From contig JAGVWS010000032.1 in the NCBI GenBank assembly GCA_018304165.1, positions 1 to 44,586 of the forward strand: DNA of 44,586 nt, given 5' to 3'. The notes under the pieces were generated by a model, which saw only the letters and a program-made list of their open reading frames with translations, had not been told where the DNA came from and searched no databases. How positions within the stretch are numbered: position 1 is the stretch's first letter; every line of letters begins with the position of its first letter. The DNA comes from Candidatus Pacearchaeota archaeon. Lineage in GTDB: Archaea > Nanobdellota > Nanobdellia > Pacearchaeales > GW2011-AR1. The position numbers and the translations under genes were made by a program. This document shows, piece after piece, positions 29,423 through 37,390 of the stretch.

Positions 29423-30016
29423 TTACATCCTCTTCCAGTTTAATATCAAGATTATTATCAATGCAAACAAGCTTCCTCCGAGGAACCATCCCCATGAAGG
29501 AACAGAAGAGATTAATTCTGCAAGCTTACTTATATTTTGCGAAGAGCTTTCTGCAAGGAATTTCTGGGTTGTGGCAATAGCTGCTTCACCGGTGCTATAA
29601 ATATCTTCCTCAAGAGGCTTTAATTCGCTTCTCAAAGCGAATTTTATGGACAGGCCTATAGCTGCCGAAGACGCCAAAGTTATTAGCGCAGTTAATATCT
29701 TGTTTATCCTGCTCTTTGTCCTTGGCGTTATCAGAATGGACTTGTTTGATATTCTATAAATTCTTATTCTTCTTCCCTTCTCGCTCCACAGGATTTTTTC
29801 AGCTTCTTCAACCAGGTGAGAGGCAAGAAGCTTCTTCATATTGTAATTTACTGTGTTAAGAGGGATGTTCAGGCTCTTTGAGATGTCTGTTTCTGTTACT
29901 TCACTTATTTCAGACATAAACATTAGTATTTTCTTGCATGTCTCATTAGCTAGGACTTCCGACAGGTGCTTGCTCCTTTCATCGTCCAATGAAACCATTA
30001 TATATTTTCCAGCCAT
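29423..30016 (-). CDS. Membrane-tethered winged-helix regulator
   Basis: N-terminal ArsR-like winged helix (about residues 15-95): LANETCKKILMFMSEISEVT, then TDISKSLNIPLNTVNYNMKKL as the recognition helix, then the wing KGRRIRIYRIS. Two hydrophobic segments follow (ILTALITLASSAAIGLSI near 107-125 and WGWFLGGSLFALIIILIL near 174-192), placing the DNA-binding domain in the cytoplasm and about 48 residues outside. It heads the cluster 30016-27333 with two anchored extracytoplasmic proteins and a SIMPL protein, so a membrane-signal-to-DNA role is inferred. The promoter has gtttaaata about 27 bp upstream. Confidence 0.82.
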   Translation of the reverse strand: MAGKYIMVSLDDERSKHLSEVLANETCKKILMFMSEISEVTETDISKSLNIPLNTVNYNMKKLLASHLVEEAEKILWSEKGRRIRIYRISNKSILITPRTKSRINKILTALITLASSAAIGLSIKFALRSELKPLEEDIYSTGEAAIATTQKFLAESSSQNISKLAELISSVPSWGWFLGGSLFALIIILILNWKRM

Positions 30017-30085
30017 AATTAAAGTAAGAAATACCAGTATTTAAACAAAGCGATAGGTTCAAATGAGATGGAAGTTATAAAACAA

Positions 30086-30457
30086 TTACTTCACAAACTC
30101 CACATTCTTCATTCCTTCAAATTCTTTATCGCCAGTAAGAAAAACAAGATTATTTTTTAGAGCGTAGATATAACCAATACAATCAGCGTAAGAAAGATTT
30201 TTCTTTTTATTTTCTTTACGAAATTTCATGGCAGTTTTTAATATTTTTTCTGATATTTTGGAAACATTGTTCTTATACTTTTCATGAATGATATCCGCAA
30301 CGCTTTCTGAAAAGCCATTTAGTATAGAGTAGTAAATCTCCGCCAAGTTAAAAATTGTAATAGTGACATCTTCCTGAACGTATTGAGCATAATTGGAATT
30401 GCCCTTATACATCTCAATAAGTGCGTAGCTATCAAAGAAGTATTTATTTAATCCCAT
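30086..30457 (-). CDS. PIN-domain toxin (VapC-like)
   Basis: Complete PIN fold of 123 residues: YFFDSYALIEMY with Asp9, FNLAEIYYSIL with Glu near 40, LSYADCIGYIYAL with Asp near 92, and FLTGDKEFEG with Asp near 110 are the four conserved acidic positions. Predicted Mg-dependent ribonuclease that inhibits translation. Its start overlaps the AbrB-type antitoxin by 10 bp. Unlike the toxin at 24423 it has no abnormal C-terminal extension. Confidence 0.88.
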   Translation of the reverse strand: MGLNKYFFDSYALIEMYKGNSNYAQYVQEDVTITIFNLAEIYYSILNGFSESVADIIHEKYKNNVSKISEKILKTAMKFRKENKKKNLSYADCIGYIYALKNNLVFLTGDKEFEGMKNVEFVK

Positions 30458-30663
30458 CCTTTTTTCATCTCATCCTTAATTTGCTGAGTAGGCTTCTTCC
30501 AATCTTTTAATATTCCCCATAATTCTCCAGCTTTAGCCCTTTCTTTCTTTATTTCAATTTTAATTTTTTTATTCTCTTGAATATTTTCAGTTTCAACCAC
30601 CTCTTGAGGTATAACTATGCCTATAGAACTTCCCCATTTTCTTGGTATTACTTCAATCTCCAT
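30448..30663 (-). CDS. AbrB/MazE-type antitoxin
   Basis: 71 residues. The swapped-hairpin AbrB domain is visible as VIPRKWGSSIGIVIPQEVVE with NKKIKIEIKK, the normal SpoVT/AbrB pattern; the rest (about 50-71, WGILKDWKKPTQQIKDEM) should bind and cover the PIN toxin. A 23-bp palindrome directly at the start codon and TATA box (30664-30686) is the probable operator. Confidence 0.85.
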   Translation of the reverse strand: MEIEVIPRKWGSSIGIVIPQEVVETENIQENKKIKIEIKKERAKAGELWGILKDWKKPTQQIKDEMKKGWD

Positions 30664-30686
30664 ATAACTAAATATAACTTAGTTAT
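30664..30686. promoter_or_regulatory. Candidate AbrB-antitoxin operator
   Basis: Perfect 8-bp arms ataactaa (30664-30671) and ttagttat (30679-30686) with spacer atataac. It abuts the start codon (30661-30663) and overlaps the TATA-like tatatttaaag (30684-30694), so a bound dimer would block transcription. Confidence 0.65.
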
Positions 30687-30724
30687 ATTTAAAGCTTTCT
30701 GTTTTATCTCAGGTAAAGCGGAAG

Positions 30725-30982
30725 TTATGAACGCTTCGCGATCCGCCAGAGGATATCAAATATTTTCTTTTGATTATCAGCTATTTCAGAATTGTCTATT
30801 AAAACTCCAAAAATCCCATGTTTAAGGGAAAAGATAGCAACTTTATTGCCGTAAATATTAGTAATAGTTGAGAAATCAATATTTTGCGGAAGAAACCTTA
30901 TCTCCCTCAATTCTTTCTTATTATTCTTATTAAACTCCAATGCTTCTTGAGATTTTTCTGTTATTGGCAAATAATTATTTAT
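30725..30982 (-). pseudogene. Fragment of a TrmB-like regulator C-terminal domain
   Basis: About 85 codons reading LPITEKSQEALEF, then IRFLPQNIDFST, IYGNKVAIFSL, GVLIDNSEIADNQKKIFDILW and IAKRS at the end. This is the pattern of the C-terminal domain of archaeal TrmB-family transcriptional regulators, whose N-terminal winged helix and middle are missing. The fragment begins just where trxB ends (30975) and has no start codon of its own; the frame runs on upstream through trxB in another reading frame, giving junk sequence. It is probably a decayed gene remnant. Confidence 0.6.
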
Positions 30983-31898
30983 TCTCTTCCAGCCACTTCT
31001 CTGCTTCCATTGCCGCCATGCATCCAAGGCCAGCAGCAGTAACTGCCTGCTTGTAACGATGATCATGGACATCTCCGCAGACAAAGATGCCGGGCCTGTC
31101 AGTGAAAACATTATTCTTGACAATCAAATAGCCTTTTTCATCTTTGCTTAAATCAGTAAAGAGTTCGCTGTTAGGTAAGTGTCCAATAGCAATGAAGACG
31201 CCATCGCCCTTTAATTCAGAAAATTTATTAGTTTTGACATTGATAATCTTTATACCGCTAACTTTATTCTCACCAAGAATATCCTTAATTTCAGAATCCC
31301 AAACAAATTTAATTTTTTTGTTTCTGAGAGCACGGTCATGCATGATTTTTGAAGCCTTCAGTTTATCACGCCTGTGGATAACAGTCACAGAATTGGCAAA
31401 TTTTGTTAGGAAGAGTGCTTCTTCTAGAGCACTATCGCCTCCGCCAATGACAAAGACATTTTTGTTTTTGAAAAATGCGGCATCGCAGGTCGCACAGCTT
31501 GAAACTCCTCTTCCGATGAGCCTCTTCTCACTATCAAGACCTAACCATCTTGTGCGGGCGCCAGTAGCAATTATTACTGACTTAGCTTTGAACTTATTCT
31601 TGGAAGTTTCAACAGTGTAAGGAGATTTAGAGAAATCAACCTTGACAGCGTCTTCGTTGATAATAGTGGCGCCAAATTTCTTTGCCTGTTCGCGCATGCG
31701 CTTCATTAATTCCGGCCCAAGAATTCCTTCGGGAAAACCAGGATAGTTTTCAACTTCTGTTGTAAGAATTAGCTGCCCGCCCATGTCTTTTGAGCCTTCT
31801 AGTATCAGGGTTTTGAGGTTGGCGCGGGAAGCATAAATAGCTGCTGTCAGGCCGGCCGGACCTCCGCCGATAATAATAAGGTCGTAGAGCTTTTCCAT
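30975..31898 (-). CDS. trxB: Thioredoxin reductase
   Basis: NADPH- (or ferredoxin-) dependent flavoprotein that reduces thioredoxin. FAD-binding GGGPAGLTAAIYASRANL at the N terminus, SCATCDAAFF with the redox pair Cys-x2-Cys (near residue 134), the NAD(P)-binding GGGDSALEEALFLTKF, HRRDKLKASK with two arginines that suggest NADPH, and VCGDVHDHRYKQAVTAAGLG at the C-terminal end. 307 residues is the normal length. It would service the thioredoxin at 12996 and so the ribonucleotide reductase. Confidence 0.95.
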   Translation of the reverse strand: MEKLYDLIIIGGGPAGLTAAIYASRANLKTLILEGSKDMGGQLILTTEVENYPGFPEGILGPELMKRMREQAKKFGATIINEDAVKVDFSKSPYTVETSKNKFKAKSVIIATGARTRWLGLDSEKRLIGRGVSSCATCDAAFFKNKNVFVIGGGDSALEEALFLTKFANSVTVIHRRDKLKASKIMHDRALRNKKIKFVWDSEIKDILGENKVSGIKIINVKTNKFSELKGDGVFIAIGHLPNSELFTDLSKDEKGYLIVKNNVFTDRPGIFVCGDVHDHRYKQAVTAAGLGCMAAMEAEKWLEENK

Positions 31899-32015
31899 TA
31901 TAACTAAAGTTCTCCTGCTCTTTTAAAACTTTAGAATCATCATTATAGGCATGGGTTAAATTATTTTTTGTTTTGTCTTTAAGGAATGCCTATACTAACC
32001 CTATGCAGATGACTA

Positions 32016-32576
32016 TTAGGGCGTGCTGTCTATTAAATAAACAATGGGGCTTTTTTCATGGCCGTAGAACACTTTGTTGCATGGCCTGCCAATACTCTTT
32101 TCATATCCGAATAATTGGTCAATAATCCTCGCACGCTTTTGAGAGATGAAGCAATTTTGTCCTATTTTAACCTCTATAATTGTAGGGTGGATAGGTAGAA
32201 GGAATTCATCACAAACTTTCGGAACTTCACTAATTGCTTCATATACAATTCCTCTGAAACTCAATGGCTTCTTGGGAGCATCACAGTAAATGTCCGGCCG
32301 GCGGGGGTGCCATGCGGATTCAAAGGGAAGAGTGTCAGTTATCACTACTTCATCAAAAACAGACTCTAAGCCAATTTTTAATAATAACACTAAGAGGTCA
32401 TGCCTTACTCCTTCTGGATTTCTGTTGCCCGTACAGAGGTTTTTTGGGAGCATTGGCTCCTGGGAAACTATTAGCTTTAAAATCTCCGCAAGGTTGTTTG
32501 TTGATGGCAGCTGGAGAGGCTTTCTATAAACAGACCTTACAATAACTTCATAATCAGCAAATAATGTTCTGACCAT
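32016..32576 (-). CDS. Hypothetical protein, possible PD-(D/E)xK-type fold
   Basis: Not recognised as a named family. In the middle, HPRRPDIYCD and later PTIIEVKIGQNC fit the spacing of a PD...E-x-K nuclease core (Asp in RPDI, Glu-Val-Lys in IEVK), followed by a helix (SQKRARIIDQLFGYEKSIG) and a beta strand ending KVFYGHEK. That resemblance is only an inference from pattern. No membrane segment. Start ATG at 32574-32576; downstream of it are 116 bp without features until trxB. Confidence 0.5.
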   Translation of the reverse strand: MVRTLFADYEVIVRSVYRKPLQLPSTNNLAEILKLIVSQEPMLPKNLCTGNRNPEGVRHDLLVLLLKIGLESVFDEVVITDTLPFESAWHPRRPDIYCDAPKKPLSFRGIVYEAISEVPKVCDEFLLPIHPTIIEVKIGQNCFISQKRARIIDQLFGYEKSIGRPCNKVFYGHEKSPIVYLIDSTP

Positions 32577-32596
32577 TTTCTTTAATGATACTCTGT

Positions 32597-32875
32597 TTAT
32601 TTTAAGCCTGATCCTGTCTTTAAAGATATCAGAGATATTACCAATAAATACAAGAAAGCCATGGCAGAACTAATGCCTGCCTGCCATGATGCTATTTTTA
32701 AAGCCCATAAGTCCATGCTGATAATAATAAAAAAAATGGATAACATCAGAATAAGCTTAAAGTATCTTCTTCCGTCTTTAAGTTCTTCCTTAGTCCATCT
32801 TGCAAGCAGAATACCCATGACTAATGAAGAAGCAACGACCAATAGTGCCAGCAATACCTGAATCGGCCATATCAT
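32597..32875 (-). CDS. Small membrane protein, 92 aa, three helices
   Basis: Three hydrophobic segments: VLLALLVVASSLVMGILLA (about 7-25), LILMLSIFFIIISMDLWAL (about 41-59) and ISSAMAFLYLLVISLISL (about 68-85), with a charged loop after the first (RWTKEELKDGRRYF). Family not recognised. It lies 20 bp upstream of the 186-aa gene in the same direction and is divergent from dtdA, with which it shares a 33-bp intergenic region. Confidence 0.6.
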   Translation of the reverse strand: MIWPIQVLLALLVVASSLVMGILLARWTKEELKDGRRYFKLILMLSIFFIIISMDLWALKIASWQAGISSAMAFLYLLVISLISLKTGSGLK

Positions 32876-32908
32876 AACTTATTTAAAATAGGCTTTTTTA
32901 AAAGCATT

Positions 32909-33736
32909 ATGTCTTTAGAGTATGCAGTTATAACTTCTAAAAAAGATACAGCAGGGCGCAATATCAAGGAAGCTCTTGAGAAATTTGGGAGCAAAGTTTA
33001 TGAGTTTGACAAAGATATTGTCAATCTGGAGGACATTGATGAAGAGGAGAGCATAAAAGACGCAGAGCTCATTATATTTGCATCGCGCCATTATTCAGGC
33101 GAGGGAAGGAAGAATTTCTGTGTGCATAGCATCGGCAATTGGAAGAAAGCAGATTATGGCGGAAAAGATGGAACACTTGTGAAAACTTCAGCGTTAATGA
33201 TAAAAGAAATGAGCATTATTCTGCAGAGAAATGCTGAAGAAGCAAAAAGCAAAGGAATTATTGATAAGGAATATGAATTTTCCCTTGAGGCTACTCATCA
33301 CGGGCCTTATGTAGAGAAACTATGCATGTTTGTAGAAGTTGGAGGAACAGAAAAGGAATGGAGTGATTTGAAAGCGATTGAAGTGCTGGCAAGATCAATA
33401 AAAGAGTTTATCACTGGTTATGATGAGCATAGGGATAATAATGAGAACAATAATTATAAACCCGCTATAGCTGTTGGAGGGCTGCATTACTGCCAGTCAT
33501 TCAACAGGATACAGCTAAGCTCCAAGTATGCCATCAGCTTCATAGCACCAAAATACGCTCTGCCGCTGAATAAAGAATTAATAGAGCAGGCAATAGAAAA
33601 GACTTCGGAAAAAATCAGCACGGTAATTATTGATTATAAAGGATTGGGAAATGCGGAGATGAGAGATAAAACTATCACTCTATTGAGAGAATGCGGGCTG
33701 GAAATAATAAGGACAAGTGAGATAAATAATAATTAG
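32909..33736 (+). CDS. dtdA: D-aminoacyl-tRNA deacylase, archaeal type
   Basis: Hydrolyses D-aminoacyl-tRNAs to keep D-amino acids out of protein (archaeal/plant GEK1 family). Motifs: SRHYSGEGRKNFCVHSIGN, LEATHHGPYVEKLCMFVEVG with ATHHGP, AVGGLHYCQSFNRIQL with GGxHY, and SFIAPKYALPLN near the C-terminal side. 275 residues is normal for the family. A TATA-like tatttaaaata lies about 28 bp before the ATG at 32909. Confidence 0.93.
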   Translation: MSLEYAVITSKKDTAGRNIKEALEKFGSKVYEFDKDIVNLEDIDEEESIKDAELIIFASRHYSGEGRKNFCVHSIGNWKKADYGGKDGTLVKTSALMIKEMSIILQRNAEEAKSKGIIDKEYEFSLEATHHGPYVEKLCMFVEVGGTEKEWSDLKAIEVLARSIKEFITGYDEHRDNNENNNYKPAIAVGGLHYCQSFNRIQLSSKYAISFIAPKYALPLNKELIEQAIEKTSEKISTVIIDYKGLGNAEMRDKTITLLRECGLEIIRTSEINNN

Positions 33737-33830
33737 CCGATAATCCTATCATTATCCCAACATCAAACTAATTTAACCAAACCTAACCAATAAAGTGGGT
33801 TTCATTAGTATTATCTTATGATGGTTATTT
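33737..33830. other. Left part of a 304-bp gene-free region
   Basis: Between dtdA and the CBS gene there is no gene. The main content is the second MITE-like copy at 33831-33938; the left part is A/T-rich and shows nothing else, and the right part (33939-34040) contains gtcaagataattgg and T-rich stretches. Confidence 0.4.
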
Positions 33831-33938
33831 AGAGTTATAGACAACTGCGTTGCTTATATGACCTGCTTTTTGCAGTTCTCTATCTGTCTAACTGCATCTT
33901 CTTGTAACTTAACCTGTGCAGTTATCCATATTACAACT
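33831..33938. mobile_element. 108-bp MITE-like element, copy 2
   Basis: Inverted copy of 24471-24578, intergenic here. Differences from copy 1 are about four substitutions (for example a at the g of ggttaggtt, g for t in aagcatgtc). The flanking sequences on both sides are unrelated to copy 1, which sets the boundaries at 33831 and 33938 to within a few bases. Confidence 0.8.
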
Positions 33939-34040
33939 AATTGTCAGTTGTCAAGATAATTGGCTCGTTTGTTGATGATTTATATTAAAGTCATCTTAAC
34001 ACATATTTTGTTATGTGATATTAATTGAATTTTATTTATT

Positions 34041-34418
34041 TTAATCAAACAAAAATACCTCTGAAAGCTCTCCTGCGTATGCCAGAAGATCTGTTGCTGT
34101 TATAATCCCAACGAGTTTGTCCTTCTTTGTCACGGGAAGTCTCCTGACTCCCTCGCGGTTCATTACTTCAGCAGCTTCGCTTAACTCCTCCTCATCGTTA
34201 ATAGTTTTAATGTTCTTGGTCATTATGTCGCTTACCTTTCCGCTCATCCTGCCGAGATTATCAAGGATGTCATCTTCTGTTATTATGCCGGCTATTTTGT
34301 CGCTGCTCACTACAATCAAAGAATGTATGTGCTTTTTTGACATTTCAGAAAGAGCATCAGTAATTTTGGCCTTGCTGTCAATTGTTATGGGGGAATGCAT
34401 AATATCGCGCACTTTCAT
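34041..34418 (-). CDS. Two-CBS-domain protein
   Basis: 125 residues made only of a CBS pair. First CBS: VRDIMHSPITIDSKAKITDA, then HIHSLIVVSSDKIAGIITEDDIL; second CBS: VSDIMTKNIKTINDEEEL, then RRLPVTKKDKLVGIITATDLL. CBS pairs bind adenosine nucleotides or S-adenosylmethionine and regulate partners. No fused effector domain is present, so the partner is unknown. The promoter has ttttaaaatt with a start ATG at 34416-34418. Confidence 0.92.
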   Translation of the reverse strand: MKVRDIMHSPITIDSKAKITDALSEMSKKHIHSLIVVSSDKIAGIITEDDILDNLGRMSGKVSDIMTKNIKTINDEEELSEAAEVMNREGVRRLPVTKKDKLVGIITATDLLAYAGELSEVFLFD

Positions 34419-34466
34419 GTTTTATGAAAGTAGGCGGGGGTATTTAAATCTTAATTTTAAAAAGTT

Positions 34467-35198
34467 TTAGAAAGGGACTTCATCAAGTCCCCTAGGTTTT
34501 GCATATTCCCTAGTCTGCCTTCTTAGGTTATGACTGCTCATCCTTCTATTATCGGCGACCATCTCGCTGTGATTTGGAGGCAGGGGAACTCCAAAGTAAT
34601 TTCTAACACGTCTGTCGGGAAGCACCCAATGGCCTTCATAGAGGCAGCCCTGGACGAGTCTTTCATAAATCAATTGCCTGGCTCTCCTGCCAATAGTGTT
34701 ATACCTTTGAATAGTTCTAATTCTTTCCTGAGTTCTAAGGTGGTGGGGTATGGTTGCTCCATTATATTTACGTCTTCCAACATAGAATGTTAGCTCCACT
34801 ACCCTTCCTTTCCTGTGAGATGCTCTGTCTGTTCCATCAATTATTCTTTCTAAAGCGTTTTCAAACCGTCTTCTTTGGATGGCAGAATTCTTTGGGCCTC
34901 TGGCTCGATCATATTTCTTATCCTGGTCAGGATTTCCTTTTCTTCTTAGAGAGTACCTGTATCTAGCCCAAAACTCAACATACCACTTGGGGCTTCTTTC
35001 AGTAACTACTCTGCGGACTACATTACACTCATAATTAACATCTTCCCTTTGGATTCTTACATAGTCAACACGTGATTTTTTGCGCTTTAAATCATCAAGC
35101 ATGAATTGTGCCTCTTCCCGAAATTTTTGCCTAATGGCTGGAGCATAAACTCTTAAAGGCTCATAAGGACCCCACACCATTTTAAAATCATTACCCAT
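34467..35198 (-). CDS. Hypothetical Arg-rich protein, 243 aa
   Basis: Not recognised. Very basic with many Arg and Tyr (for example FEFWARYRYSLRRKGNPD-like stretch near 80, KNSAIQRRRFENALERI, ERIRTIQRYNTIGRRARQL). It may bind nucleic acid, but that is only suggested by composition. No metal motif or membrane segment. The start ATG (35196-35198) lies about 26 bp from a TATA box (ttataaata, near 35220-35230). The upstream neighbour is the PC4-like gene. Confidence 0.6.
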   Translation of the reverse strand: MGNDFKMVWGPYEPLRVYAPAIRQKFREEAQFMLDDLKRKKSRVDYVRIQREDVNYECNVVRRVVTERSPKWYVEFWARYRYSLRRKGNPDQDKKYDRARGPKNSAIQRRRFENALERIIDGTDRASHRKGRVVELTFYVGRRKYNGATIPHHLRTQERIRTIQRYNTIGRRARQLIYERLVQGCLYEGHWVLPDRRVRNYFGVPLPPNHSEMVADNRRMSSHNLRRQTREYAKPRGLDEVPF

Positions 35199-35271
35199 GA
35201 AGATTATACCCTTAAAAGGTTTTATAAATAATGCGCCAGAAAAATATATATTTTCAGATGATACTTATTTA

Positions 35272-35613
35272 TCAGTAGAATTCTTCGCCTTCTTCACTTC
35301 CTTCACTGCTGCTTTTTTCATCTATTTCTTTTTTGGATGGCTTTGATTGTTTTTGAGAAGCAGGCGTTGAAGGCAGCTTGGAATTCTTGGAGGGCTCAAA
35401 ATCAAAATCTTCTACTTTTATGCTGTTGACCATGTCCTTGAAGTTTGGAAGCTCTTCAAGGGGAATCCTTGTTCCTGACTTCGTGAAGCCAGTGTATCTC
35501 TCTCCCCTGACATATTCTCTTATTGTTATGCCCGGCCTTCCGCCAAAATCGTCAACTCTTATAACTATGTCGGTAAAATCATTTTTTTTAATCTTGCCTA
35601 TGTCTTTTTCCAT
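35272..35613 (-). CDS. PC4-like single-stranded DNA-binding protein
   Basis: Residues about 10-60 show the PC4 (transcriptional coactivator p15) pattern: DFTDIVIRVDDFGGRPGITIREYV, then YTGFTKSGTRIPLEELPNFKDMV (each given in part). The rest is a disordered Ser/Lys/Glu-rich tail ending GEEFY. PC4 proteins bind single-stranded DNA and can act in transcription. I chose ATG at 35611-35613 (MEKDIGK) because a TATA box (tatataaag, 35633-35642) lies about 25 bp upstream; a longer start at 35634 would fall in the promoter. Confidence 0.8.
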   Translation of the reverse strand: MEKDIGKIKKNDFTDIVIRVDDFGGRPGITIREYVRGERYTGFTKSGTRIPLEELPNFKDMVNSIKVEDFDFEPSKNSKLPSTPASQKQSKPSKKEIDEKSSSEGSEEGEEFY

Positions 35614-35647
35614 TATTAGGTGAGAAGATAACACTATATAAAGTTAG

Positions 35648-35788
35648 TGCTGGTCTGAAATTTGTTTAATAAGTCGTTGAACAAGAATACTTTTTAAACA
35701 GCTAAGCATTAGTATTTCTAGAGTTTATGTTTAGTTACTAATTACTTATTAAACAGACAATAGTTATTCAACAAAGCTGCTGGTCTGA
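35648..35788. repeat. Direct and inverted repeats upstream of the PC4 gene
   Basis: tgctggtctga occurs at 35648-35658 and 35778-35788 (130 bp apart), enclosing a perfect 12-bp inverted repeat, tgtttaataagt at 35663-35674 and acttattaaaca at 35744-35755. This gap (35614-35955) holds no gene. The pattern of inverted repeats inside direct repeats resembles a small transposed element with target duplication, though the direct repeat is not directly adjacent to the inverted one. Confidence 0.6.
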
Positions 35789-35955
35789 TGATAATCTGGC
35801 TGGGATTAAAGATGTTCGATTTCTGAATGAACGCCTACACTACCCAATCTCTAGAGAAGATGGTGCTGAGCACTAATCGTCATTTATAAGCAAAATATCA
35901 TTGCTTAATTTTACGATTTACCGATGCTGTAAGAGTTTATAAATGTTGTAGAGCT

Positions 35956-36486
35956 TTACTTTATTCCCATCTTGGCTTGAAATTTCTCTCTTAAATCATC
36001 AAGGAGCTTTTCATACTCTTTCTTTATTGATTCATTGCTGAATACTTGATTTTGTCTTTCGTCTGATATTACAATTGAACCACTAAGATAAGATATTTTT
36101 TGCTGGATCTTTTTATTATCCATCTCTATAAGTCTTTCTTTACCTACTCTATAATGCCAGAATTGGTCTAAGATTTTCTTTAAGTCTTCATATTCCTTTT
36201 TATCTAGTATTAATGCATTATCTTGAAGACTTATATGTGCTTCTTCAATATATTTAACAAATTCAGATAACCATCTTTCATTTGCCTCTTGCCATAAATC
36301 TTCACCCTTTCTTTTTAGATTCATTAGAGATCTCCAAAGTTCACTAAAAGCTTTGAATTGGCTTTCATTTACTAAATTATATATCGCTAATCTCTTGTTT
36401 GATTGATGTTGAGATATTATGCCGACAATTGTTCCGCCAATCCCTGCACCAATAATGCCCTGAATAAGTTGTAACCAGTCTATCAT
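35956..36486 (-). CDS. Membrane-anchored helical protein, partner of NYN gene
   Basis: Not recognised. An N-terminal Gly-rich hydrophobic helix (LIQGIIGAGIGGTIVGII, about 7-24) is followed by about 150 residues of helices with many Glu and Lys (ESQFKAFSELWRSLMNLKRK, ILDQFWHYRVGKERLIEMD). A single pass with the long part in the cytoplasm is likely. Its start overlaps the stop of the upstream NYN-nuclease gene by 4 bp, so both are translated together. The combination of a nuclease and a membrane protein suggests a defence or stress module, but that is speculative. Confidence 0.7.
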   Translation of the reverse strand: MIDWLQLIQGIIGAGIGGTIVGIISQHQSNKRLAIYNLVNESQFKAFSELWRSLMNLKRKGEDLWQEANERWLSEFVKYIEEAHISLQDNALILDKKEYEDLKKILDQFWHYRVGKERLIEMDNKKIQQKISYLSGSIVISDERQNQVFSNESIKKEYEKLLDDLREKFQAKMGIK

Positions 36487-37127
36487 TTCTTATCCTTATC
36501 ATAAGGTTTTAAACAGTCCATTATTTTTGCTCTACCTAAGAAAAGATAAGGAAATTCATTTCTAAGTTCAAAAGAATAACCAAATGGAACAAATGTGCTA
36601 AGTACTTCTTTTCCACCTTCTTGGACGACTTTTAGGGCAGGAACAAAATCAGCATCGCCAGATATTAATACACAAACATCACAAGCTTTCTCTATAACTG
36701 ACTTTTTGATCATATCTACTGCAATCCAAACATCAATGCCCTTCTCCTTCTTCTTAAAATCAGCTAAATCAAGAAAAGACTCTTCAACTAGGGGCTTACA
36801 AACATTACAAAGGCCTAAAGAGTTTATTGATTGAGCTTTACTTTCCTTTTCCTCTTGATTAGACAGGCGCTGAAGTTTTCTTGTAACAACCCTGATTCCT
36901 TGCTTTTCTAATTTTGATAAAAAAGACATATGTTGATAATACATTACGTCGCCATCTTTAATACTTGGAACAGAAGCATACCAAATTATATCAACTATGC
37001 TAAGATTTTTCTCTTTGGATATCAACTCAACTACTTTTCTAATGTCTATCCAACCGGGTTTTACTATATTTTTAACATTATGATACCAATTATTAGCATC
37101 AATAAAAAATATTGCCTTCTTTTTCAT
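36483..37127 (-). CDS. NYN-domain (LabA-like) RNase
   Basis: PIN-like nuclease: AIFFIDANNWYHNVKNI at the N terminus holds the first Asp (FIDANN), followed by IWYASVPSI, GLCNVCKPLVEES with a Cys-x2-Cys, KGIDVWIAVDMIKKS (second acidic site) and LISGDADFVPALKVVQEGG (the SGDADF signature), ending FELRNEFPYLFLGRA. NYN/LabA proteins cut RNA and occur in stress and defence contexts. I chose the ATG at 37125-37127 because ctttatattg about 25 bp upstream is a fitting TATA box. The next gene overlaps by 4 bp. The pair lies between copies of the tRNA-Ser 3' end. Confidence 0.85.
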   Translation of the reverse strand: MKKKAIFFIDANNWYHNVKNIVKPGWIDIRKVVELISKEKNLSIVDIIWYASVPSIKDGDVMYYQHMSFLSKLEKQGIRVVTRKLQRLSNQEEKESKAQSINSLGLCNVCKPLVEESFLDLADFKKKEKGIDVWIAVDMIKKSVIEKACDVCVLISGDADFVPALKVVQEGGKEVLSTFVPFGYSFELRNEFPYLFLGRAKIMDCLKPYDKDKK

Positions 37128-37202
37128 ATAAAACTTACCTCCAAAAACAATATAAAGATTTCTAAAACTTTGAGCCCAGCATTCCCTCCGTGAGGAGGTC
37201 AT

Positions 37203-37390
37203 ACTGGGGACTTAAATTAATATTACTATACTACTACTACTTAAAAAGCTTTTCATTAGCTTGAGAAACGAAAACTGTACTCAAAAAATAGAATGTTCTC
37301 TATTCATAATAAACCATACCCCAAATATAATTGCTGCTACTATTATCTGAAGACTTATTTGATAAAACACAATAATTAGAAGTACCCTCT
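37203..37390. other. Gene-free stretch between NYN and WYL genes
   Basis: No credible gene. The region is A/T-rich on its left side (37203-37300); at the right it leads into the tRNA-like module at 37391-37453. An ORF on the minus strand (66 codons, up to 37500) is judged a shadow of that structured DNA. Confidence 0.4.
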
